From positions 1 through 26,101 of IMG/VR virus record IMGVR_UViG_3300032313_000733: 26,101 nucleotides of DNA; one strand, written 5' to 3'. Shown here one piece after another: positions 5,870 through 13,600 of this stretch; the first letter of the stretch is position 1; every line of letters starts with the position of its first letter. The position numbers were made by a program, and so were the translations under genes. Source of the stretch: a virus. The notes below the pieces were generated by a model that was not told the origin of the DNA, did not search any database, and was given only the letters and a program-made list of their open reading frames with translations.

Positions 5870-7185
5870 TGCTCTGTTCTACGGGCGCTCTTGCGCTTTG
5901 AGCGGCGCTGGCGTGTGCTTACCCATGAGTCACCCTGGATATTTAGCGCCTCCATCATTCCGCCACAGACTTCCTCATACGAGAATCCGTGAGCCTTAAA
6001 CATCTCCTCTTCCCATGCATCGAAGTATGAGCGCTCAAACTTAATCTCCCACTTGCCAATGTTGGCGGTGACATTTCTGGCCTTGTCTTCGTCTGTAGAC
6101 TTTCCTTTTTCTTCCTTGATGCCCCAACCAGCAACATCGCTAATCAAATCATCAACATCGTCGCCGCTATAACCAGTTCCATCGAAAGACGACATTGAGC
6201 GGAGCATCTCTGCAAGTTCAACATGGTCGTAAGTGGCGAGGTCTGCAGTTTTGTTGTCAACCAGTACAATCTTTGCGGCAGCCGCTTCATCTAGGTCTAC
6301 AAAGGTCACGGCTATTTCCTTCCAGCCCAACATTTTTGCGGCCTTCCAGGTGTGGTTGCCGACAATGATGGAGTTATCCAATTTGTTTACAACGATTGGC
6401 CTGAACTGTCCGTTCTCTTTAAGTGATTCAGCAATTACCCCAATATCGCCTTGACGGGCATTCATTGGATATGGGAAAACGCTATTTATATCCACGTTGG
6501 TTGTTTCTGTAATAACCGATTTCATCCCAGCCTTTGCAACCGCTTTTTTCTTTGCCGCTGCTTTGCGTGGGCGTGGAGGAATTGCTTTTGCATCAAGAAG
6601 ATTTAGACGGCGACGCAACTCATGAAGAATTGAGTCGTTGTCCTTGTATGCGCCCTCAAAGTCTTTTGACCAATCTGCGTAAACATCGTCGTCCACAAGA
6701 ACTCGATACGAGCCAACACAGATACGAATTCCGTCTCCAATTTTTCCTGTCCGCTCACCTTCTGGCGCGGTGAATTCTCCCATGCCACTCATTAGGGCTT
6801 GAAGTTGGTCAATATCAACACTGGTGAAGCCAGTTCCTTCCAGGTCTGGGAGGCTTGAAAGAAGTTCTAGAAGTTTTGAGTCGTCGTATGCCGAGGAGTC
6901 TGATGTCCTATTGTCGGCAAGAACAATCTTGCGCGCTTCATGCTCGTCGACATCAACCCAAGACACTGCGATTTGGGTCCAGCCAAGGCTTCTTGCGGCA
7001 CGCCATGTATGATTGCCAGCGAGTATTGAGTTGTCTTTTCGGTTGACCACAATCGGCTTGTATTGCCCGTTTACCTCAAGCGATTTCGCAATAGCGTCAA
7101 CATCTCCACGACGCGGGTTTTGGTGATACCCCTTCAAAATAGAGATATCTACGACTTCTGTGTCTACTTTAATTTGTTCTGACAT
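5866..7185 (-). CDS. Tandem duplicated ParB-domain protein
   Basis: The 439-residue protein contains two copies of a ParB/Srx-like domain, about 10-135 and 229-353. Each has an N-terminal strand-Asn-Arg segment (YHQNPRRGD / PMNARQGD), NGQYKPIVVN / NGQFRPIVVN, the core box ILAGNHTWRAA / IIVGNHTWKAA, and a KIVLxDN(R/K)T helix. After each copy comes a similar segment (SYRVLVDDDVYADW / SYFDAWEEEMF), so the duplication seems to cover a whole ParB-plus-tail unit. A Lys/Ala/Pro linker (200-220) separates the units and the C-terminus is strongly basic (RQRRSKRKSARR). ParB folds bind CTP or act as nucleases or DNA adaptors; here DNA targeting for the coupled methyltransferase gene is inferred. AAAGAGG precedes the start. 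Confidence 0.85.
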   Translation of the reverse strand: MSEQIKVDTEVVDISILKGYHQNPRRGDVDAIAKSLEVNGQYKPIVVNRKDNSILAGNHTWRAARSLGWTQIAVSWVDVDEHEARKIVLADNRTSDSSAYDDSKLLELLSSLPDLEGTGFTSVDIDQLQALMSGMGEFTAPEGERTGKIGDGIRICVGSYRVLVDDDVYADWSKDFEGAYKDNDSILHELRRRLNLLDAKAIPPRPRKAAAKKKAVAKAGMKSVITETTNVDINSVFPYPMNARQGDIGVIAESLKENGQFRPIVVNKLDNSIIVGNHTWKAAKMLGWKEIAVTFVDLDEAAAAKIVLVDNKTADLATYDHVELAEMLRSMSSFDGTGYSGDDVDDLISDVAGWGIKEEKGKSTDEDKARNVTANIGKWEIKFERSYFDAWEEEMFKAHGFSYEEVCGGMMEALNIQGDSWVSTRQRRSKRKSARRTEQ

Positions 7186-7202
7186 GACATCCTCTTTACA
7201 AT

Positions 7203-7219
7203 GGTATAGAGGAAGTATA
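7203..7219 (-). promoter_or_regulatory. Possible weak promoter region upstream of the ParB cassette
   Basis: The 36-base gap before the ParB gene contains two TATA-like hexamers on the minus strand: TATACT (7219-7214) and TATACC (7208-7203). They sit in a direct repeat of CTATAC, eleven bases apart. Neither has a convincing -35 at normal spacing, although actinobacterial promoters often rely on the -10 alone. A start here would give a leader of roughly 10-25 bases carrying the AAAGAGG ribosome binding site. This is weak evidence for a separate promoter for the ParB / ParB-methyltransferase / CmoA genes. Confidence 0.3.
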
Positions 7220-7221
7220 GC

Positions 7222-7569
7222 CTATTCGATAATCTTGCGCTTGTTTAATTCCATAATCTTGCGGATTTCTGCAATGGCTGCAAGATTTTCTTCTCTGCTA
7301 CACGGCTCTTCTGCCGCAGAACGAAGGGCCAATTGGTTCGATTCAATTTGAAGACGGCGAGCGATAGGCTCAATCACCTGCCTAAATTCCGCCCAAGATG
7401 GCCAATATTTTGAGTTCATCTCGATTGCCTTAATCGCTGCTTTTCCTGACTCATACGAATACGCCTCAAGATTTTCTTCCCACCTCAAAACCTCTTCAAC
7501 AATGAGTTTCTTGGATGGAAAAATAATATTAAGTTCAGCGACTATTCGGTCTGCTTCATCTGGCGTCAT
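7222..7569 (-). CDS. Candidate G39P-like helicase loader
   Basis: The 115-residue, all-helical protein has the layout of the phage SPP1 G39P / DUF-type helicase-loader N-domain: a short helix, a Trp in VLRWEENLEAYSYESG, a helix AAIKAIEMNS, and then the KYWPSWAEFRQVIEP motif. The family commonly reads as ...ppsiaEi... at this point. Such proteins deliver the replicative DnaB-type helicase to the origin complex. The C-terminal third is a charged helix ending in NKRKII. It follows the winged-helix replication-type protein by two genes, fitting a replication module. The start overlaps the previous gene by 14 bases and is preceded by GGAATTTGGA. The assignment rests on pattern only. Confidence 0.5.
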   Translation of the reverse strand: MTPDEADRIVAELNIIFPSKKLIVEEVLRWEENLEAYSYESGKAAIKAIEMNSKYWPSWAEFRQVIEPIARRLQIESNQLALRSAAEEPCSREENLAAIAEIRKIMELNKRKIIE

Positions 7570-7789
7570 TCCAAATTCCTTCGATTCTCTGATGCTGCAA
7601 TTCGGTTAATTCCTCAAAGGCAAACGGGTCAAGTTCAGTTGCTCTTATCAGGTTTGCAACCTTGAGATTATCCTGAGCGAGAATGTTAAAATAAGTCTGA
7701 CCGTATCTCCACCCAAATAACCTGAACAATTTCTCATGCTGAATGCTTACGTCCGCAATGAAATCAGCGTACGAGATGTACTTGCTCAT
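7556..7789 (-). CDS. Hypothetical protein (77 aa)
   Basis: The start overlaps the stop of the 74-residue gene as ATGA, which fixes it. The product is soluble and rich in aromatics (SYADFIADV, LFRLFGWRYGQTYFNIL), with an acidic helical C-terminus (FAFEELTELQHQRIEGIW). I do not recognise a family. It is embedded between a conserved actinophage protein and the helicase-loader candidate, so a link to replication is suggested by position only. Confidence 0.65.
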   Translation of the reverse strand: MSKYISYADFIADVSIQHEKLFRLFGWRYGQTYFNILAQDNLKVANLIRATELDPFAFEELTELQHQRIEGIWNDAR

Positions 7790-8010
7790 AGAGAATAGTG
7801 GTCACGCCAATTTGAGGGCGAGTGATTTTCGATAACAGCCTTCGCCTGCTCTTCGCTCTCGTACATTCGCACGACGTGAACGCATGGGTCTTCCTCGTAT
7901 AGCAAAGTTTCTTCTTCGATGCTGAGCGGAAGACCATCGTGTGTGTAGCAAACTGGCGGTCCGCACCAACCCTTCTCAATCCCGTGTTTCATCCATTCAT
8001 TAAAGTCCAT
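7786..8010 (-). CDS. Conserved actinophage hypothetical protein (74 aa)
   Basis: The frame is open to 8175, but the real start is ATG at 8010. It follows the AGGAG ribosome binding site just after the stop of the winged-helix gene, and gives a product of the usual size. The sequence has the pattern WCGPPVCYTHDGLPLS (15-30), then EDPCVHVVRMYESEEQA and NHSPSNWR near the end. I recall this WCGPPVCYTHDGLP...DPCxH...NHSPSxWR arrangement from many actinophage proteins of unknown function. Three cysteines and several His residues suggest metal binding, which is untested. It is a useful marker that the phage belongs to the actinobacterial group. Confidence 0.8.
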   Translation of the reverse strand: MDFNEWMKHGIEKGWCGPPVCYTHDGLPLSIEEETLLYEEDPCVHVVRMYESEEQAKAVIENHSPSNWRDHYSL

Positions 8011-8011
8011 T

Positions 8012-8728
8012 TTATGCTCCTCGTTGTTTTCTTGCTTCTTTGATTGCGTCCCAGCCTGCTGGAACAGCCTTTGTAGATACGTCATCCTGCGACAATGACG
8101 ACCAGTGATTTGCCAGCGCTGGTGGCGTAAGTATAATTCCTTCGTACCGCTTCCTATATCTTTCTGCGCGCACATAAATCTCTTCAGATGTTGCTTGGCT
8201 TTCTTTTAACAACTTGCAACACCCACCATATTTGCTTCGCTCGGACTGGTTAAGGGTGGTTTGCTCAATACCACAAACATCCATTACGGCATTCCAGATT
8301 GGGTCTTCTGGTCGTTCTTTCTTAGCCAATGGACTTGCTTTCTTTTTCGCTGGAAGTTTTTTTTCGGGGGCAGGGGGAACTTCAACCGCTTCTGGCGATG
8401 TCTCAACGACCTGAACTTCTTCGTCATCATCGTCATCTATGGATATATTCATCGGAATATCTGGCCAACTATCCTGAATCAGCACAGTAAATAGACTGCT
8501 CTGGTTGTGGCGAAGTTGCCTTTTTAGTTCGCCCATCTCTATGAGTTTTTTAATAATCCGTTTTACCGTTCGTTTATCAAGACCAGCCTTGTGGGCTATA
8601 TGTCGAATTGATGGGAAGGCATTTGTCCCATCCTCCCAAGCATTATCAGCAATAGCAAGAAGAACTAGTTTGTCGTTTCCAGTTGCTTTTGATTTTTTCC
8701 ATACCCGAGTAGTGCAATATACGCTCAT
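8012..8728 (-). CDS. Winged-helix replication initiation-type protein
   Basis: The 238-residue protein has an N-terminal winged-helix domain of the HTH_36 / replisome-organiser kind (about 1-75). NDKLVLLAIADNAWEDG forms the first helix, PSIRHIAHKAGLDKRTVKRI the helix-turn-helix, and MGELKRQ leads into the wing. A Pro/Lys/Glu-rich linker with an acidic run (DDDDDEE, about 98-104) follows. A C-terminal helical domain (about 140-238) ends in PPALANHWSSL and PAGWDAIKEARKQ, typical of phage replication proteins that contact the helicase or its loader. With the G39P-like gene downstream it is the likely origin-binding protein. The start overlaps the stop of the 180-residue gene (ATGA). Confidence 0.75.
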   Translation of the reverse strand: MSVYCTTRVWKKSKATGNDKLVLLAIADNAWEDGTNAFPSIRHIAHKAGLDKRTVKRIIKKLIEMGELKRQLRHNQSSLFTVLIQDSWPDIPMNISIDDDDDEEVQVVETSPEAVEVPPAPEKKLPAKKKASPLAKKERPEDPIWNAVMDVCGIEQTTLNQSERSKYGGCCKLLKESQATSEEIYVRAERYRKRYEGIILTPPALANHWSSLSQDDVSTKAVPAGWDAIKEARKQRGA

Positions 8729-9267
8729 GCCTTTTTCCTAATGGATACCCTTTCGGTCTTTTCAACTTCACAGAAGTCGTCTGGATTTAGTCCAGGAATC
8801 ATAGCGCGGAGCGCAGTCACACGCCAGTCGCGTATTGCTGCAGCATCTACGATATTCTTAACCACACCATCAATGAGTGGTTTGGCTACCACAAGCAGGT
8901 CGATTACCTCTCCAGTGTTAGGGTCAATAATCCTGCTATTCTCATCAGCAAGAGACATGTTAACAACCGCTTCAAGTAAGGTCTTATGCTCCCAATTCTT
9001 TCTCGTGGAACTAATTTTACGCTCGGCAACATGGGTTCCATAGTCGCGAGACTTTTCACCGTTGATACGCATCCATGCGACAAGAAGTTCGTTTATCGAG
9101 TCTTCGATTTGTCTTGCCTGACGCTTAAGTTCTCCGATATTGACAAGGGCGTTGAAACCTTCGTCTGGATTGAATTCCAAAGTACCATCTTCGAAACCCT
9201 TGATAGTCGCACCTGCAGTCTCGGCAAGCGCATCCATCACTAATTGTATTTGGCTATTAATTTTCAC
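8725..9267 (-). CDS. Conserved actinophage protein of unknown function (180 aa)
   Basis: GTG at 9267, preceded by GGAGAAACA, starts a 180-residue soluble protein and overlaps the HIRAN gene by 11 bases. It has a helical centre (GELKRQARQIEDSINELLVAW), a RKNWEHKTLLEAVV segment (93-106) and a C-terminal motif WRVTALRAMIPGLNPDDFCE (148-167). It then ends in VSIRKK. I recall related actinophage proteins with a WRVTALR...LDPDxFCEVE end, usually beside recombination or replication genes and without a known function. A role as partner of the annealing-like protein two genes upstream is possible from position only. Confidence 0.75.
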   Translation of the reverse strand: MKINSQIQLVMDALAETAGATIKGFEDGTLEFNPDEGFNALVNIGELKRQARQIEDSINELLVAWMRINGEKSRDYGTHVAERKISSTRKNWEHKTLLEAVVNMSLADENSRIIDPNTGEVIDLLVVAKPLIDGVVKNIVDAAAIRDWRVTALRAMIPGLNPDDFCEVEKTERVSIRKKA

Positions 9268-9592
9268 TGTTTCTCCATACTGTTATTTTTAGTCCTGGTT
9301 GGTCAACATTTTCAGTCGATACCAATATTGAATCAACTTCCGCCGACCAAGTAATCCCACTGTCAATCTCTTTTGCTAAAACTGCCGCGATAACTTTTGG
9401 TAACCAACCAATAAACATCTCTTCGGATTTAACCATAATTGCATTGGAATCGTGCGGGTTGTTAACATCACGCTCTAGTTCAAGGCTGACTTTTCCAGTA
9501 GCGACGCTTGCGCTAATAGAAAAGATTGACTGCGGATAGTTTTTACAAAACGACACTCCAACGACTTTTGTCGTGAATATGTTTGGTGTCAT
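9257..9592 (-). CDS. Standalone HIRAN-domain protein
   Basis: Nearly the whole 111-residue protein is a HIRAN domain. TTKVVGVSF (7-15) is followed by LELERDVNNPHDSNAIMV (37-54), then FIGWLPKVIAAVLAKEID (60-77). This is the family pattern of strand G-V-S-F, the N-P-x-D-x-N-A-I-x-V box and (I/V)G-(W/Y)-L-P. In eukaryotic HLTF the HIRAN domain binds 3' ends of single-stranded DNA and drives fork reversal. Bacterial and phage versions often stand alone or are joined to nucleases or helicases. Here it lies two bases after the annealing-like gene and overlaps the next gene. A DNA-end-binding role in replication or repair is the likely reading. Confidence 0.85.
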   Translation of the reverse strand: MTPNIFTTKVVGVSFCKNYPQSIFSISASVATGKVSLELERDVNNPHDSNAIMVKSEEMFIGWLPKVIAAVLAKEIDSGITWSAEVDSILVSTENVDQPGLKITVWRNSEN

Positions 9593-9594
9593 GA

Positions 9595-10482
9595 TTAGTC
9601 TTCTTGCGAAGCGGCCTCAAATAGGTCCATGATGGCGTTGTATTCACGCTCTGGCATGTTCTCTTCCCATTTAGATGGGTCGCCGAATGCAAGCATTACT
9701 TCTTTTTGTGCATGTTCGCTAAGCAATGCAAATGCTGCTTTTAGTGGTGCTGATGGAAGCATGCTGTCTGCATCTGCTTCTTCTCGTGCGCCACGAATAC
9801 CCTGAAGGGCAATCATGAGGTTATTCAGGTCGCCTTTTTCCATAGGCCAAGAACGACCATTCAACTTGTCGTGGTGCTCGCGGAGTGACTCAAGTTCATC
9901 TGGAGATAGGTCGGCACACATCGTCTTGAATGTACGATGCGCATCTTCTAATTCGCCTTCATTTTTCCAGCCTTCGAGAAGCGGCTTTGTTGCCTCTTTC
10001 TGTGGGCTTTCCTTCGACTCAACTGATGGAACCTTGTTCTCGGTTTGCACACCAGCGATAATTGACTTTGTTTCAAGAACTTGATTTGCTACCTGGACTG
10101 CTGGTGCTGTCACAACTTTTACTCCAGTCTTTGCCTCGCGGAACTTCATAAGAATCTTAAGGTCTGTCATGGTGTCGGGGTACCCAGCCTTCTTCATTGC
10201 GCGGCCCATTGCCTTTGAGCAAAGAGCATGCCATGAATCAGTGTCCTTTGTTCCGCGGACATCAGACTCTGCCTTGTAAGCAATAATCGGGCTTTCATCA
10301 CCCTTAAATCTGGCAACGAAGGCGACGCAAATTTTATCTTCGTTTTTTGAAAACGAAGCGGGAATCCCAACATCGGTTGGGGTACTTTCAGAAAACTCAA
10401 TGTATGCATCTGGCCAGTCGGCCTTAAACATTGCCCATCGCACCGAAGTGCTTAGGTAGTCTTCAAAATTAATAGCAGCCAT
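9595..10482 (-). CDS. Putative single-strand annealing / recombination protein
   Basis: The 295-residue protein is the first gene after a strong promoter and is led by AGGAGG. Its N-terminal domain (about 1-115) carries VAFVARFKGDESPIIAYKA and DSWHALCSKAMGRAMKKAGY. That recalls the (A/S)xGRAL-xxxGY box shared by Sak/Erf/Rad52-type phage annealing proteins. From about 115 to 175 there is a low-complexity linker. The C-terminal part (175-295) is helical (LSPDELESLREHHDKLNGR; FGDPSKWEENMPEREYNAIM) and may contact partners. Neighbours (HIRAN, RusA-like, SNase) fit a recombination role. Similarity is limited to the one box, so a different DNA-binding function is possible. Confidence 0.45.
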   Translation of the reverse strand: MAAINFEDYLSTSVRWAMFKADWPDAYIEFSESTPTDVGIPASFSKNEDKICVAFVARFKGDESPIIAYKAESDVRGTKDTDSWHALCSKAMGRAMKKAGYPDTMTDLKILMKFREAKTGVKVVTAPAVQVANQVLETKSIIAGVQTENKVPSVESKESPQKEATKPLLEGWKNEGELEDAHRTFKTMCADLSPDELESLREHHDKLNGRSWPMEKGDLNNLMIALQGIRGAREEADADSMLPSAPLKAAFALLSEHAQKEVMLAFGDPSKWEENMPEREYNAIMDLFEAASQED

Positions 10483-10511
10483 ACGGCCTCCTCTGTTAGT
10501 TAAGTAAGTTG

Positions 10512-10540
10512 ACTATACATCAGCCAAATTTAGATTGCAA
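10512..10540 (-). promoter_or_regulatory. Strong sigma-70-type promoter for the replication/recombination operon
   Basis: On the minus strand TTGCAA (10540-10535) and TATAGT (10517-10512) are separated by exactly 17 bases. Both are close to the TTGACA/TATAAT consensus. The gene start at 10482 lies about 24 bases below the expected transcription start, leaving room for the AGGAGG ribosome binding site. It is placed in the gap between the end of the tail module and the first DNA-metabolism gene, where an early-operon promoter is expected. No terminator is visible in front of it. Confidence 0.75.
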
Positions 10541-10541
10541 C

Positions 10542-10691
10542 CTATTTTGTTTCTAGTTCAACAATCTTTTTATTAAGTTGGTTAATGATAGACCTTTGAA
10601 TAGCCAAATCGCGTGACATTGTGGCAACCTGTACCGACAGGTCATTAATTACTTCGCTGATATCTGGCTGTGGTGTTTGATTTTCGGTCAT
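10542..10691 (-). CDS. Small coiled-coil protein closing the tail module (49 aa)
   Basis: ATG at 10691 overlaps the stop of the tail spike gene as ATGA, and AGGAA lies just upstream. The 49-residue product has a short polar head (MTENQTPQPD) and then one continuous helix, ISEVINDLSVQVATMSRDLA onward. Hydrophobic residues are spaced in heptads to the end (QLNKKIVELETK), so a short coiled coil is likely. Small coiled-coil proteins after tail fibre genes can serve as fibre assembly chaperones or structural parts; nothing decides between these. It ends just before the promoter at 10512-10540. Confidence 0.7.
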   Translation of the reverse strand: MTENQTPQPDISEVINDLSVQVATMSRDLAIQRSIINQLNKKIVELETK

Positions 10692-13600
10692 ATTCCTAGC
10701 CTAGCCTCAATTTCTGCTAGTCGTGCATCAAATTTCTTGAGTGCCAAAACAATAATTGGGACCAAACCAACATAATTTACAGACCTGGTCTTATCTGCGT
10801 CTTCTCCGTCTGGGTCTAATAGCATATGACTTGTCTCAAATTGTGGGAAGACATCTTTAATTTCATCCGCGATTACACCTATGTGCTTCCCGTATAGGTG
10901 CATATCGGAGGGGTCTATCGGACTGATTTTGTCAAATTGCCATATCTTTACATCATTAAGCAACTTTTCTACCCAATAATCTTCTGGTTCCGCTATGTTT
11001 GCTTTTAGTCTTCTATCCGAAGATACATAACCGTTGAAGGCATAATATGTATAAATGCCACTGATGGTGTCATAGCCCAGCCCAGTTGGCCCAATTGCTC
11101 CAACTCCAGCATTGTTAACTGCGTAGTATAAAGTTCCGTCTGGGGCACAGTCCCAAATAATATAATTGTAAAACGGTCCAGGTCCAAATGAGTATCCATT
11201 ATTCATTAAGCCGAGAGGACTCATATATTGTCCTTGACCAGAACTATTCAGTGAGGCAATATTGTCTCCAACAACAAAGGAGTAGCCACTATTACCATTT
11301 GCCCTAACACCAGATTTGTTGCCGTTATCCGAGCCAGTGTCACCCAGCAAAGTGTTTCCAAGTCCACCAGCATGAGATAGAGCATTGCTGGCAAAATCAA
11401 TTCCGCCAAAACTTCCGACGGTGAATGAAACAGAATTCGCAAACAGGTCTCCTCCTGCACTTACTCTAAATTTCCCGCTTGCATACGCGGCGGCACCAGC
11501 CCAAAGGTTGCCAGACGAGTCAACATGGAAAGAGGATGCGTCACTTCCGCCAATATCGATTGTTCCACCGACCAGGCTTCCTCCGAATGTTCCAGTAGTA
11601 GCAGTAAGGACTCCAGCGCTGGTTACCCTGAATGGCGCCGATGCAGATGCGGACGCGCCAAGCCACATATTCCCAGACGTGTCTACGTGGAACGATGTTG
11701 CATCTGCCCCGCCGATATCAATAGAAGTAACCGAGAAAGCACCACCATTGAATTCGGCGGTTCCGTCAGCAGAAATTCTCCAACCAGAACTGCCAACAGA
11801 ATATGTGGCTGATTGGACTGCCGAGCCAACCAACTGAAATGGCTCATTTGAGGATGCAAAAGTTTGTGCTGCACTTACCTCTCCAGCGAGTCCATATTCG
11901 TTATAGGGGGTTACGTGGTATGAGTATGTCTGTCCAGGGGCTCCAAGGTTTTCGATAGTTGCTGTATCTTTGGTTCCATCAACATCAACTACCGTGTATT
12001 CAAGTACTTGAGCAACGCCTACTGCATTCGTCGCCGTATAGTCTGGGCCAGAATTTGCATAGTAGATAACACTTGAACTGGTATTTAGAAGAGGAATATT
12101 GAATCCACCAAATCCTTCGTCCGAGGTGATATTTACATACATCCCATTGGTGAGAGCGTGCGGAGATGAAAATGTTGCTGAAACGATGTTTCCTCGTCGC
12201 ACCACCGAGGTCGGAACCTTTGTCGTTCCTTGCCTGTAAACAGCAACTTCGTACTTGCTGACTCGGCCAGAGTTTGGATTATCCCATGTAACAGTTACTC
12301 TGTTGCTCATGCCAGCAGTAGATGCAACGGCAGTTCTTGGTGTCGGTGGTGGAAGACTCACATTTGGTGGAGTTCCAGAAAATGATGCAATGGTTGCGGC
12401 GTTTAGTGCACCAAATCCTGCCTGTGCCTCGAGGTCAGAAGCAATATCTGGAAATACCTCACCAAGAGTTATCTCGATGTTGTGTTCATCTGAAGCGCTT
12501 ACTGTTGCTGATAAGGCTGAGACTATTTGCTCACTGAATACACCAATTGCGCTCTCAACTAAAACTTTGTCGCCAACAGAAAAGTCAATCCATGCAGTTT
12601 GTCCTTGCTGTTCTACAAACTTTATGGTCTGCGAAATTTTACCACCATCGATTTTTCGCATTGCGCTTCCAGTGAAGTTGGCAACTGCTGCAGCATCAGA
12701 AGATGTATTTTCAAAATATGACTCGCGAATTCCAAAGATTGATTTATTTGTTGACTCAAGCCTGTCAATACTTCTGCCATCTGAGCCCCAAACAATTGTT
12801 CTCCTATCGGTGGAACTTGTTTTTGTATCGGAGTTTGTAAGTTCTGGAAGCGTAAAAAGCATCGCAGCAGAACCAGATGTTCTGTCTGTTCCATAGGGAG
12901 TCGAGCGAACAACTCCATTTCGCGTAAATGGTGTCACTGCAAAACTCACAGAACCAGAAGGAGAGAAGTGCCAGGATAGACCAGTCTGGTCGGCAACCTG
13001 TTTGATGACTTCGAGCATCGTCTTTCCTGCTGGAACGCTAAAGTCTCCACCATCTTGAACTACAGAACCTTTGGAATCAAGTTGACCGACGTTGGCATCG
13101 ATTACCGAATCAAGATAAAGCGGCCAAGAGACAGCGAATTCTGGACCACCTCGTCCAGAAGATTGAATTTCTGTACCGAACTCACTTGCTTCAGATGAGT
13201 ATTCGTATCCATTGTCTGCTTCTTTAAACAAAAGCCAAAAAGCACTTAGGGCGGTATATGTGCCAGTAGTCAATGGAGAGAAAACAAGGTTATTTGTTCC
13301 AACTTGATTAGGGTTTGTCATTGAACCATTTGACGAAAGACTGAAAACGCTATAACCGTTTTGAACTCCTTCTTGAACAAATACTGCACTTCCCACATCA
13401 AGGTCGCTAAGTGGGGAGCCATCGCATGTTGTCCAGCGCTGCAACACAAATACGGTTGATGGAGAGCCAGTCTGCAGAACCCAATAAATTCCATTGTGTG
13501 CTTGGTTCGCCTGATTCTTTACAAGTATGGTGTCGCCAATTACTAGGTCTTGAATTCCATCAATTCCAATAGAGTTAATATTTCCGCTTGATGTTGCCTG

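Noticed and set aside
8011-8175. Longer start for the 74-residue conserved protein
   Set aside because: The extension lies within the winged-helix gene, while ATG at 8010 has an AGGAG site and gives the usual family length.
12255-12896. Plus-strand open frame of 213 codons inside the tail spike gene
   Set aside because: It lies wholly within a well-supported minus-strand gene, has low-complexity composition and no ribosome binding site. Other plus-strand frames (for example 18104-18565, 11385-11837, 16235-16750) are rejected for the same reason.
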